From Reticulitermes lucifugus (lineage: Eukaryota; Arthropoda; Insecta; Blattodea; Rhinotermitidae), in NCBI GenBank assembly GCA_026260175.1, contig JAKCWW010000719.1, forward strand, positions 4,194 to 26,908: 22,715 nt of DNA, given 5' to 3'. The notes under the pieces are model-generated. The model had not been told where the DNA came from. It saw nothing but the letters and a program-made list of their open reading frames with translations, and made no database searches. Shown in pieces: positions 1 to 8,650 of the stretch. The first letter of the stretch is position 1; the number at the start of each line of letters is the position of its first letter. A program made the translations under genes and the position numbers.

Positions 1-97
1 TTTTAATATTGTTTTCAGATATCAATAACCAGGTACATCTAACGGCATTGTAAGAATTTTATATACCAATAATATAGCTGTTGTAATTTCAACGAAA

Positions 98-145
98 GAG
101 CCCCTGAAGATGAGCCTTATATAGGCTAGAAACATGTTGGGCAGC
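98..145 (+). repeat. Retroelement-type hairpin with hammerhead-like core
   Basis: CTGAAGA (104-110) is followed by a 5-bp stem (AGCCT/AGGCT around a TATAT-like loop), then GAAACATGTT (129-138) and GGGC, which can pair with GCCC just before CTGAAGA. Arrangement and core bases resemble a minimal hammerhead fold. Similar hairpins occur at 6171-6286 and 16345-16375. Catalytic activity is not shown by sequence. Confidence 0.45.
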
Positions 146-631
146 ATTTAATAAAAGTTGTGTTAAATAACATAAAACTGTGTACATTTGTCTGCATAAG
201 ATATATATAATTAAAAATATACGGTACAAGTAACGTAAAATAGATGAGAGTGCTTGGGGTGAGGGTGCTCACACGCTTCTTAATTCTTATTCCTCGTCAT
301 TTATTTTTGGGATCATCAAATCATGGAGGACGAGATGAGCGGAGCATGTAGCTTATATGGGGGAGAAGAGAAATTCGTAGAATATTTTGTTCAGGAAACC
401 TTAGGGAAGGGACAGCTTGGAAGACGTTGGCATAGATGGAGGAATAATGTTAAAATTGATTTTAAATAAATAGTGTGTGAGTGTGGATAAATCGGTTTGG
501 CCCAATAAGAACCCGGGGCTGCTCTTGTGAACACGGTGATGAACTTTCAGGATTTTCTTCACTAGCTTATTAGCCAGTAACTCCTTCTAAAGGGAGGCTG
601 CTGCATGGAGTTAACTAGTAATGCTGGCTGG

Positions 632-693
632 ACTGAAAGTGAAAGAAATAAATAAAGAAAGCAAAGAAAAAAAGAAGAAAGAAGGAAATCAGT
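632..693 (+). repeat. GA-rich simple-sequence tract
   Basis: Plus strand is almost entirely A and G (GAAAG, AAAGAAAG and GAAGAAAG units) over about 60 bp. It is an imperfect simple repeat with no coding content. Confidence 0.7.
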
Positions 694-1948
694 AAAGCCA
701 CATACGTACACATTAACCCTATACCTGCCATCTGTTGTTGACCTAGCTTTGTGTAGTATTTTGCGTTTCAGTAGCCACAGATGGTTGTTCTACAACGTGA
801 CAGCAGCACGAAACGGAGGAGGAGTGTAGCTACATTCACTTCCGTGAATATTGCAGTCTCGACCTTTGCAGAAATGCAAATCCAATGCAATCGTGCTTAC
901 GTGTTCATTTAGAGCTATAATTTGTAATGGTGAATACGTGGAAGCTTTACATGTGCGAAATATATCTGGAGGAGGGAAAAATCTAAATTTATTGTTGAAA
1001 TTTTAAAGGCCTCCATACTAATGGGTCATAAACGAATATTTCAATAGTTTGTGCATTTTTCCGCTTACGTGCCTGCCTGAGTTCCTGCGCTGGTTGCACG
1101 GACAAAATGTAGTTCTGAAAATACCTTGAGAAGCCTGAGCTAGGATTTTGTCAATACTTTAATATAGACAGGTCTATAATTGCAGATGACGTGTTGAGAC
1201 ATGTACGCGTGCATATTACATACAAGCTTTTAGTGCCTCTTTCTCTCGAGTATTCGTCTGAAGGTCGTGCTCTTGTTTCCACCTTCAGACACTGCCCCAG
1301 GGAAAAAAAATGGAATACGAATGTAATCATGTTGCCTAAGAATGAAGAAACCTCGACCAGTTCCTGTTTATTAAAGTCCAGTCATTGATGTGCAGAATGA
1401 TTTAAGACATGAGATCTCGACCTCAGGTCTTATTGCTGAAGGCATTCGCAGCAGAAAATATCATATAACGCGAGTATGATTCTCAAGTGTTACGGATTTA
1501 TCATTGCCTGACTGTTAAAAGATAGCAATAATGACTAGTGTTGTGTGTGATATATAGACACAGACAATGAGCGCACTCAAACAGCCATTTATGATAATAG
1601 CTGTGCTTCAGTGGCTCTCCATTGTCTATGCCCACATAATAGGCGACCAAGTACTTACACTCAAGATTTGTTGAGGAATTTCTAACGAGTATTAAAAACG
1701 AATATTCTGAGCCTCAAAATATATTTTCAGACGTGGGATATATAATGTATGATACATACATGTCGTGTTTATAGCGGCATTATCCTTCAGGAACCTTTAC
1801 CCGATATAAATAATTTAGTCGAAACTAAATCCTGATGGTCTGTGTGTTTATTGCCGAATGGGTGTGTAAGGTTTCTGCCCTTGCTGTCGATCAACTTTTA
1901 ATCAGCTGTGATAGACATCATGCGGTTCCCAATCCACCTTATAGCCTG

Positions 1949-2303
1949 AACATATCGTTTGTCCAGAAGGAAAGCGACACAACCCCAGAAATACCTAACT
2001 GAACATGTGATATCCTCAAAACACATGATCATTATTCTGCTCGGAAGAACATTGACACTAGCGCTTCCTCGCGGCTAAGAGTCTAATAGTAGTTGTGACA
2101 CTCTTCCTGTTAAAAGAAGAGACGTTTGGCAGTTTTGGCAGCCAACTCCTGTACAGAAATCATAAACTGTCTTTTCTGATTTGTGACACTTTTCCTGTTA
2201 AAAGAAGTAACGTTTGGCAGTTTTGGCAGCCAACTCCTATACAGAACTCATAAACGGCCTTTTCTGATTTGTGACACTTTTCTTCCGGACTAACGATATG
2301 TCC
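1949..2303. repeat. Inverted repeat flanking the 88-bp tandem array
   Basis: 1949-1980 (containing CATATCGTTTGTCC) matches the reverse complement of 2271-2303 at about 27 of 33 positions. The inverted arms enclose the tandem copies, suggesting one repeat family inserted in both orientations or a foldback element. Confidence 0.6.
2094..2286 (+). repeat. 88-bp tandem repeat, two full copies plus a partial third
   Basis: Copies begin with TGTGACACT at 2094, 2182 and 2270. Copies one and two are about 90% identical, sharing the CGTTTGGCAGTTTTGGCAGC block and a CTTTTCTGATT end. The third copy breaks after about 17 bp. An open frame on the minus strand (2160-2366) simply reads through it. Confidence 0.88.
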
Positions 2304-4165
2304 CCACATGTTTCTGCTCTGCCCAGTGTAGGTAGAACGCTGACAACTTCTGGGTGAATGCCTCATTAAAATTTGGGAAATGTGCTTTGTGTGAAAATTC
2401 TCCCATAAGTTAAATCTGGATAGGCCGACGTTGGCTTTTTTTAATTATCCGGTTTTTAAAAGAAACTGAATAATTGGCAAGATAATGGAGGCAAAATTTG
2501 TAGTGTGAAATTACAGTTTGTTTGAAAGTAAAGCTTGATTCTTTAATAAGTTAAACTAAAAATAAAGCTCATTTTACGTATCACGACAGCCCACGAATAC
2601 ATACCTCACCACTGCACATATTGAGATGCTCTGGAAATGTCGGGGCCCTTCATGCAACATATGGTTCCTTACCGAGTTCACGAAAGCCCTTTACTGAGCC
2701 ATATTCTAAACTAATTTAATAGCGTCTACACCCTCACACCATTTTTCCTTTACATTCATTTTTAACACTATTGTCCCATTGTAAGTTTAAGAGTCTCAAG
2801 TGGCTGTCACTTTTCATACTACAGCTTTGTATGGATTTCTCATCTCGATCAAGCTGTTTGGTCCCCACTCTTCTTATGCACCTTGATTTTCGTATTACTT
2901 ACCGAAATAACAAATATTCTCTCTATATGTGTAGTTTTATGGATAATCCTATTATTGTGTCTCTTTGTCAAAATATTTTTCTCAGCTTATGCTTTTCAAA
3001 CACCATTAATATGCATTTGTTCTTTAAGATTAAGATGAAAATTTATACCGATATCGTGGCGAAATATGTTTTAATGTCTTACTGCCTTTTAAGTTCACAA
3101 AATGTCAGCTTCCTGTGACGCAATCATATCTGAAACATAGATAAAAAAGACAGGGAGGAGAACTATGAAGGTTAAACTCAGCAATGTATCTGTTTATTTA
3201 TGCATGCTTTTTGTAATGGGAAGACGGGAGATCTTCCGTAGCATATATAAACTTATTTTAAATATCGTATATATACCTTTTATTGCACACACAGTCTTAT
3301 GTGGTTTGCAGCTAGCTGTGCTTTTACTGCATGTGTCCAGCGGAGACTTTTAAGAGTGTTAAAATTAAATGGTGAAATTGCAAAACAAGTTATTAAATGT
3401 GTCTAGGAAAGTTTCAGGAAGAGCTTCAACGATTAAAATAAATTCATTTTACTAGAATTGGGTTTTAATTATTTTTTAAGTTATAGATAACGATATATAT
3501 GACACTGTTTTTTAATATTCGAATACAATTGTACATATGTTTTATTACAGAATTCTTTTACAATTTGCAGTTCAGTAGTAACACCATGTACCACTTGCTC
3601 TATTATTAACAGTGTACTTTGTTGCACAGTGTACTTACGCGTTCTGTAGGTTACTCAGAATAAACAGTGAGCATTTCCTGCAACAGCATTAGTCAGTTTT
3701 TATAATGTATACAGAATGTTATTTGTGAGGTGGGAACTGAATTTTTATATATGATCTAAATAGGTGTCAAATTTTAAAAGGTTAACGAAGTTTATGTTTT
3801 AACGTTTCAGTCATTTTCGTTTCCTTTTTCTGGTCGTAAATAACTAGGTATTGAAAATTTATCAAATTTTGCAAATTTACAGATTACGTATTTTTACACT
3901 TAGTTATGGGCCTACTAGGAGTGTTTTACGTGCTTAAATTCAGTACAACAAAATTTCCAGTACTTTTCTCTCAATCGAGACAAATTATGGTAACTGTTTA
4001 CACTACGTGCGGTAGTTTATGTATCATAAAGATTACCCATAGTGACAACAGAACCCTCCCTTGCACAGCAGTCATTCCACTCATTGTTCAATGACACTGT
4101 CTTTTTCCTATTACACCACTAACCTACAATGAAAATTTAGGTCCAGGCAGGCGTGTCCAAATTTC
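2304..4165. other. AT-rich intergenic stretch, no gene seen
   Basis: Open frames at 2771-3118, 3165-3353 and 3906-4094 are short, low-complexity in composition and lack domain, signal or splice support. I see no repeats with clear ends here. Confidence 0.6.
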
Positions 4166-4514
4166 TTTATTTGTTTTATGGTCATATGGTGTACACCCTG
4201 GAAATGACTTCTATAGTTTCTTCTGCATTTATTTCAAATATATAACCGTTTCTCACCGAGTCTTCAGGGCATGTCTCTGATATGATAAATGTTGAGCAAT
4301 GTGTTTTCATATGCTGTCTGTGGTATGCTAAATGCTGATCCCTAGATCATCAAGGTATGTCTGCGAAATAATTTTTCCGCAATATCTTCAGGCTTATGCA
4401 TGTGATGTGTTAATATCTTCAAGGTATGTGTCCTGTAACACCTTAATTACGGCAATGTTGTGAATCATCATATGCCTTCATAAGTGGACAGACGTCATGG
4501 AGATTGTGTTGAAA
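4166..4514 (-). other. Probable 3' UTR of the NPC2-like gene, with two candidate poly(A) signals
   Basis: Downstream of the TAA, minus-strand AATAAA hexamers occur at 4228-4233 and 4166-4171, so the 3' UTR would be about 300-370 nt. The UTR includes a set of degenerate short repeats (4258-4437 on the plus strand: variants of ATCTTCAAGGTATGT). Which signal is used cannot be decided from sequence. Confidence 0.6.
4258..4437. repeat. Degenerate short repeats within the probable 3' UTR
   Basis: Variants of TCTTCAAGGTATGTCT recur at about 4260, 4348, 4383 and 4414 (plus strand), mixed with ATGATAAATG / ATGCTAAATG pairs. Spacing is irregular, so this is an eroded array rather than a clean tandem repeat. 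Confidence 0.4.
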
Positions 4515-4601
4515 TTAAGATGTTATCCGGGCAGGGACATTGAAGCACAGCACGTCCTTGTTTCCAGGAGCGGTAAGGGCCCAGTGGACCACGACTCTCA
4601 G
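4515..4601 (-). CDS. Npc2: NPC2-like exon 4: C-terminal strand, last cysteine and stop
   Basis: After a pyrimidine-containing acceptor (TCTTTGCAG, 4602-4610) the frame continues in phase 0 for 28 residues to TAA at 4515-4517. It encodes LRVVVHWALTA, then KDVLCFNVPARITS. The pattern V-V-V-x-W, a polar turn, then D-V-L-C-F-x-V-P-A is the usual last beta hairpin of ML/NPC2 proteins, with C147 expected to pair with C25 from exon 1. The C-terminus length fits the family. The exon was too short to stand out as an open frame and was found by searching for the expected terminal motif on the minus strand downstream of exon 3. Confidence 0.93.
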   Translation of the reverse strand: MRVVVHWALTAPGNKDVLCFNVPARITS

Positions 4602-4789
4602 CTGCAAAGAGTCAAGAAATTGAAGCCTTAGTATAAATGGCACTGTCAGCTCATCGAGTACTGTTTATGGAACATAGGGCTGCAAAAGCATTTAAATTAA
4701 CATAAAAACTTTGTATTCCGGTATGTTATTGCCGATTGTAGAAGTTAAAAGGTACAACGTTGGCGTGGCCTTCAATGGCATAGGGCCTA

Positions 4790-4875
4790 GAGACCGTTTC
4801 GTGAAAATCAGTCATCTGTTTCAAAAGTTGGATTGGAGGACAGACAGATTTAGACGCACACACACGGAACACACA
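4790..4875 (+). repeat. Dispersed-repeat fragment ending in GACAGACAGA
   Basis: CGTGAAAATCAGTC, a degenerate linker and GGACAGACAGA followed by a CACACA run form a word order I know from many arthropod dispersed repeats. A similar block occurs at 14690-14815. Family not identified. Confidence 0.35.
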
Positions 4876-5149
4876 AATTCACAAAGTTAGAATAATGATC
4901 TCACAAGCTTACTTTTCAGCCCACCTTCATTCATTTAGGGAAAGAAATAAGTTTATGATATTGTAATATCTCTCTGTATGTGTTTGTGTGTAAGTCTGTG
5001 ATCTCCATTAATATTTTGAACAATTCGCTGAATTTAATGAATTTCTTTACTGCTTCTTGAATATCTGAGCAGCTCGTTTGTCACCTTCTCCTAAGGAAAT
5101 TAGGTGCACGGAGTTTGCAATTTATTCTAAATCTGAATGTGTATGGAGC

Positions 5150-5290
5150 TGCAGACCAATGCTTGCCAGGGCTTCGCGTTGTACCTCATGTTTGTGGACA
5201 TTTAGTAGGAGTCTTTGGAAGGGGGATTAACCCATCGCAAGGTCTCTACCTACACAGAACAACGCAAACACACAAAATAACTTTGACATG
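5150..5290 (+). repeat. Dispersed retroelement-like block
   Basis: Frame-wise reading gives GLYLHRTTQTHK, which resembles a conceptual peptide very common in predicted proteins of cockroaches, termites and other insects that derive from an interspersed repeat. The 112-residue open frame here (5115-5453) should therefore not be called a gene. Identification is from memory of the motif. Confidence 0.45.
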
Positions 5291-5529
5291 CATCATGCTC
5301 CGCATAAGTTTCAAACTCATGTTCTCTATATTTGAGCGGTGCAACACAGTGTTGACTGTAAACTGCGTTGGCGCTGTGATTGTCAGTGCTGCCCTTGGGC
5401 GCAAGCCAGCCGGAGTTGGATGTTACCTACTGATCCATCATTGCAAAATTTAGGAAGAAGGTGCAGTTGTAGCAATTAGCGCCTATCTTCTTTCGTTAAA
5501 AAAATGTACCGAAATATTTAGTTAAACTT

Positions 5530-5650
5530 AGGAAGTGCCTAGGCTACAGTTTCGATCCCTCTTAACAAGAGACTGCAAATGAGTTTTACCTGGCTAGGTG
5601 ATTAAACATGGGAAAACCACCCTTGTTTTAGTCAGCACTTAAAACCCTTT
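5530..5650 (+). repeat. tRNA-derived SINE fragment
   Basis: GTTTCGATCCC (5549-5559) matches an RNA polymerase III B box; it is followed by a downstream body containing ATGGGAAAACCACC, a pattern I associate with insect SINEs. The A-box region and a clear tail are not evident. Confidence 0.4.
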
Positions 5651-6170
5651 CTGCGCTGTTGGGACGCCTGGGGTGCTATAAACCCGGTCTATATAATAGG
5701 AATAGGCAAATACCACCTTTTCTAAAGGAACCAAAGCGCAGCTTTGTCAGCGAAGGGCCAACCAAAAAGTTAATTTTTAATACTTCAGAAGTTAGTGTGC
5801 GCTAGCATTCCTACTGGTATTTGGAATCACATTCTTGTTCTTACTCTCGGGTTCTACAGGCGACAGAGATTTTAACGCGAGCATCTACAAGCTCGAGGTG
5901 GCTAACAGAAATAGTCATATATGCAACACAGAATTGCGTTGTTGTCTGGAATTGCGTCTGTATGTGGACTGTGTAACCCAAAGCCTCCCCTGTCATTCCC
6001 CGAGACTTGACCTCATCCCCGCGCGTTCTCAACAACAGATCAGCTGACACCAGTCGGGTCATCACCACCAACTGCAAGCAATGTGAGTGAGCGGGTGCAC
6101 TGTTTTTCAAGGTGTGTTGCTCAACTGATGGTCTTCTGAGTTCGTTAACCATGCAAGTAACAAATTTTTT

Positions 6171-6286
6171 CCGATGTTTCGGAGGAATCTGCTGCCTCCA
6201 TATTCAGAGTAACTGAAATTACTTTAGACCTGAAACAAGTTGTCACATTACAGGTGTAGGCAGCACCTTCCTCCGAAACGTCGGAA
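6171..6286. repeat. Inverted pair of retroelement hairpins with hammerhead-like cores
   Basis: On the minus strand 6207-6171 reads CTGAATATGGAGGCAGCA, then TCCTCCGAAACATCGG. On the plus strand 6251-6286 reads CAGGTGTAGGCAGCACC, then TCCTCCGAAACGTCGGAAA. The two are copies of one motif in opposite orientation, separated by about 43 bp. Each has a GGAGG/CCTCC-type stem followed by GAAAC(A/G)TC, and the first begins with a near-match to CTGANGA. It lies in intron 3, about 180 bp from exon 3. Confidence 0.65.
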
Positions 6287-6461
6287 ACATCTTATTCTAC
6301 AAGGTATAAGACCCCAAAAGATGACTGAATAACACATTTTGCTGAATGCTAATTGTGACAGCCTGGAAGTGGCTTTCAAATAACACTACGCACATAATCA
6401 GTGTCATCTTATTTGTTTCTGTGTCATCTCGGCAGTGTAGCTGAAGTACGTGGATACGCAC

Positions 6462-6658
6462 CTTTGGATAGATTTCGAGAACCTTGAAGTTGTTTTTGTA
6501 CACATAATCCTGACCAGCCTTCAGCGGACACCCAGCTTTGCTACCGTCGGGCAAGAAGACCTGAGGACAGGCGTCGGTCCCATCCACGCCGATGAACGGG
6601 AATGGAATTCCCGCAATCTTAGCGTACACGGTGTTCCTCAGAGAAGCGGCATCTGCAT
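6462..6658 (-). CDS. Npc2: NPC2-like exon 3: core of ML domain
   Basis: This is the most diagnostic exon. It encodes residues 64-128: a SLRNTVYAKIAGIPFPF stretch, equivalent to the family's strand ending in an I-P-F/V-P-F-P motif near the mouth of the lipid pocket, then C93 and C106, separated by a 12-residue loop, then CPLKAGQDYVY and a terminal EIYPK. C-P-L-x-x-G is a hallmark of insect NPC2 proteins, and the Y-P-K end is normally followed by the last beta hairpin, as here. The acceptor is TTCTTCCAG; a second in-frame AG lies six bases on. The donor is AAG|GTGCGT at 6456-6461, phase 0. Length and cysteine spacing are normal for the family. An antisense reading of the same DNA (6450-6839, plus) is a shadow. 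Confidence 0.96.
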
Positions 6659-7607
6659 CTGGAAGAACACGGTGTTAGTAAAGTTGACATGTGATCGTAT
6701 GAATACTGTTATGAAGCAGGTGGGAGGAAATGAGTTATGCCGCGATAGGCGACATCAGTTGCAAGACAGCCAAGCTTCTGTCTTCGTTCAGATTCCGCTT
6801 CTAACACGGCAATTGACAGGATCAAAATTTCAGTGTTAATTCAAAAGACTGAAGCAATGACTGATTTACACTTAGAGGATGTTAAGATTAGGTCTGAGGT
6901 TATTTGGATATGAAATCGTGAAAGTAGTAAGAGGACTGAGAAATTGGTACAATTAATTAGGAACTCCATTATCTTCTTATCAGCTTTCTGAAGTAAAATT
7001 GTGTGTATATTTCTCATTACCCCAAGTGCACTAGTATGTATTTCTTTGAGCAGCTGTAAGCGTAAACTTGCGTGTATTCACATATACTTATATATTACCG
7101 GTCACAACTATTGTTATCTGACTTCATATGGTGAGTACACTAAGGCTGCTATCACAAGGACCACTCAGTGGCCGGACACGCATTTGCCGGCGACTGCTAC
7201 TCCTTTGGGTCTTACGGAACTTTGCAGACTTGACACTAAGATTCTGAGTGACAGCCACTGTGGCCGAACAATAGCTCTCCCCGCCAGTGGCTGGGACACT
7301 GCAGCAAGATATGTTTTCATGAGAGCGTTCATACGAGCCACAACAGTGCTCAAAATAAATACAAGCAGAGTGTGTGATGTGGACATATTTATCTTAGAAA
7401 TGACGTCAGGGCTACGTGAGTCTTGTTAAACCACTTGTGTGTCTGTGGCTGGGACTATAGTGGCTCGTCCAAAGAGTGGCCCCTGGAAAGCAGGCTATTG
7501 GCAACAGGCGGCTCTTCTCTCTGTCAGTCTGTCTGCGCCTAGCCACGTTCTATCGAAATAGACAAACTATAAGGTCTACTCCATTTCCAAGATGAGCGTC
7601 CATTTAC
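6659..7607 (-). other. Intron 2 of the NPC2-like gene (949 bp)
   Basis: Runs from the GTAAAT donor of exon 2 to the tandem acceptor of exon 3. A TA-flanked inverted-repeat MITE (7143-7495) makes up more than a third of it. The remaining 6659-7140 shows no recognisable feature. Confidence 0.88.
7143..7495. mobile_element. 353-bp MITE with imperfect ~38-bp terminal inverted repeats
   Basis: The left end (AGGCTGCTATCACAAGG, then CCACTC) matches the reverse complement of the right end (AGCCTGCTTTCCAGGGG, then CCACTC) at roughly 70% over 38 bp. TA dinucleotides flank both ends (7141-7142, 7496-7497), consistent with a TA target duplication. The interior has several GTGGC/GCCAC words. Antisense frames of 73 and 142 residues crossing it are not genes. 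Superfamily not assigned. Confidence 0.65.
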
Positions 7608-7715
7608 CGGGCGTAAATTTAAGATCCAGCATAACATTTGTATTCCTCTTCAATTTACAAGGGGGTTTTGTGCAGTCACTGATATTGTAGTTGTCAGAAA
7701 GTGGATGAGCTCCAC
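7608..7715 (-). CDS. Npc2: NPC2-like exon 2: N-terminal ML domain with C-x4-C loop
   Basis: This 108-nt exon runs from an acceptor (TTTCAG, AG at 7716-7717) to a donor (GTAAAT, at 7602-7607). It is phase 1 at both ends. It encodes residues 27-63 (with shared codons), including DCTKPPCKL, whose C41-x4-C46 matches the small disulfide loop typical of NPC2 after the first beta strand. The downstream MLDLKFTP stretch corresponds to the strand that in the family alternates hydrophobic residues. N37-I-S is a possible glycosylation site. Other frames here contain stops or lack any domain match. The donor is weaker than consensus at +5. A 353-bp MITE lies about 110 bp beyond the exon, inside intron 2. 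Confidence 0.92.
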
Positions 7716-7849
7716 CTGAAACAAAAATACACAGGAATTATACTGTGATCGCATATGCATGCCATTTAATAAGCCTATTTGAGCTGCATTATTACAAGAA
7801 TAATATGGAAAGTTATAAACAGGAACCCCTTTCAAAAAGTAAAAGTAAA

Positions 7850-8041
7850 GTGAGTCGTCAGCTTTAGGCCTTGGTGAATCCTTTTTACCCACTGACACTT
7901 GACTGAGTAAGCCCCAGAACCGATCTGGACGCTTTGCAAAATAGATACATTTTTGGCCTCTGCCGGCAATCGAATCACGATTCCCAGTTGTCCGGTCCGT
8001 ATCCTGGTAACTAACTATACCGACTACGTTCTGCCGGCTCA
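7850..8041 (-). repeat. tRNA-derived SINE, minus strand
   Basis: Reading the minus strand from 8041, GTAGTCGGTATAGTTAG (8027-8011) resembles an A box and GTGATTCGATTGCC (about 7979-7966) a B box, about 35-40 nt apart as in a tRNA head. The GATTCGATT(G/A)CCGGCA block recurs at 22438-22452. The 130-residue frame overlapping it (7650-8042) is an artefact of SINE plus exon 2. Confidence 0.6.
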
Positions 8042-8422
8042 CGGAAATGTTTTTAAAGTTGTACGAGTTATGTCATATTAAAATTCACCACCAACCGCCC
8101 TTTTTGTGTAAGAATGCAGACTGGGTCAGAGCTAATTTTTAGAAAACCACTAACTAAAGAGGGCGTGACCGGCCATGGCTTGACCTACAATTGTACTTCC
8201 ATAACAAGAGTGTTGAAAGCAGAGCCATCACAACCGTAACATTTGTCTTATAGTTCTGAAGGTCGGACAGTGTGAGGCCATGTCAAGTCTCCGGTATACT
8301 TCGGTACTTTAAGATCTTGAGGCCAACAACCAAAGTGTCTGGAACCCACTAGGTCGGGAAGGCAATTGTCCTTGTGCTACGTAGTTGCCACGCTTCTGCC
8401 TGTAGTGACATTGACTGTCGTC

Positions 8423-8445
8423 TGTGTGTGTGTGTGTGTGTGTGT
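8423..8445. repeat. (TG)n microsatellite
   Basis: About 11.5 perfect TG units. Confidence 0.95.
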
Positions 8446-8626
8446 CTGACCGATGGGCCAGCAGCTGTACATTTGTGAACTTGGATTTTTGATTTTGACA
8501 ATCTGAAAACGAACTTGAGGTACAGCAGGATTAGCAGTGCATCCGATACCCATGTAGCGCTCTGAACGTACATTGCAGACTGGGACGAGATCATGAAGAA
8601 CAAGCAGCCACTCACGCCATATTAAG

Positions 8627-8650
8627 TAAATAAATAAATAAATAAATAAA
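8627..8650. repeat. (TAAA)n microsatellite
   Basis: Six perfect TAAA units. Confidence 0.95.

Larger units (their letters stand above)
1..2093. other. AT-rich flank with no recognisable gene
   Basis: Downstream flank of the NPC2-like gene. Apart from a retroelement-like hairpin (about 100-140) and a GA-rich tract (632-693) I see no gene. A 65-residue open frame at 1191-1388 has no domain, signal peptide or splice context to support it. Confidence 0.6.
4602..6461 (-). other. Intron 3 of the NPC2-like gene (1860 bp)
   Basis: Bounded by donor GTGCGT and acceptor TTTGCAG. It contains a dispersed repeat fragment near 4790-4875, a LINE/repeat-like block near 5150-5290, a tRNA-SINE-like piece near 5530-5650 and two inverted hammerhead-like hairpins at 6171-6286. 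No other coding exon was recognised on either strand. Confidence 0.85.

Noticed and set aside
1906-1947. Possible last exon for the NPC2-like gene (minus-strand reading with an RW word and early stop)
   Set aside because: It lacks the terminal cysteine and beta-hairpin pattern; 4515-4601 fits on all counts.
2771-3353. Two plus-strand open frames with hydrophobic stretches
   Set aside because: Composition is what AT-rich non-coding DNA gives (Phe, Leu, Ile, Tyr); no signal peptide with a following domain and no splice support.
5115-5453. 112-residue plus-strand open frame with a familiar peptide (GLYLHRTTQ)
   Set aside because: The peptide is a known by-product of an interspersed repeat, and the frame has no start context or domain.
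6450-6839. 129-residue plus-strand open frame
   Set aside because: It is antisense to NPC2-like exon 3, whose minus-strand reading has clear family motifs.
7650-8042. 130-residue minus-strand open frame
   Set aside because: It reads through a SINE and enters exon 2 in the wrong frame; the correct exon 2 frame is the one with C-x4-C and is set by the splice phases.
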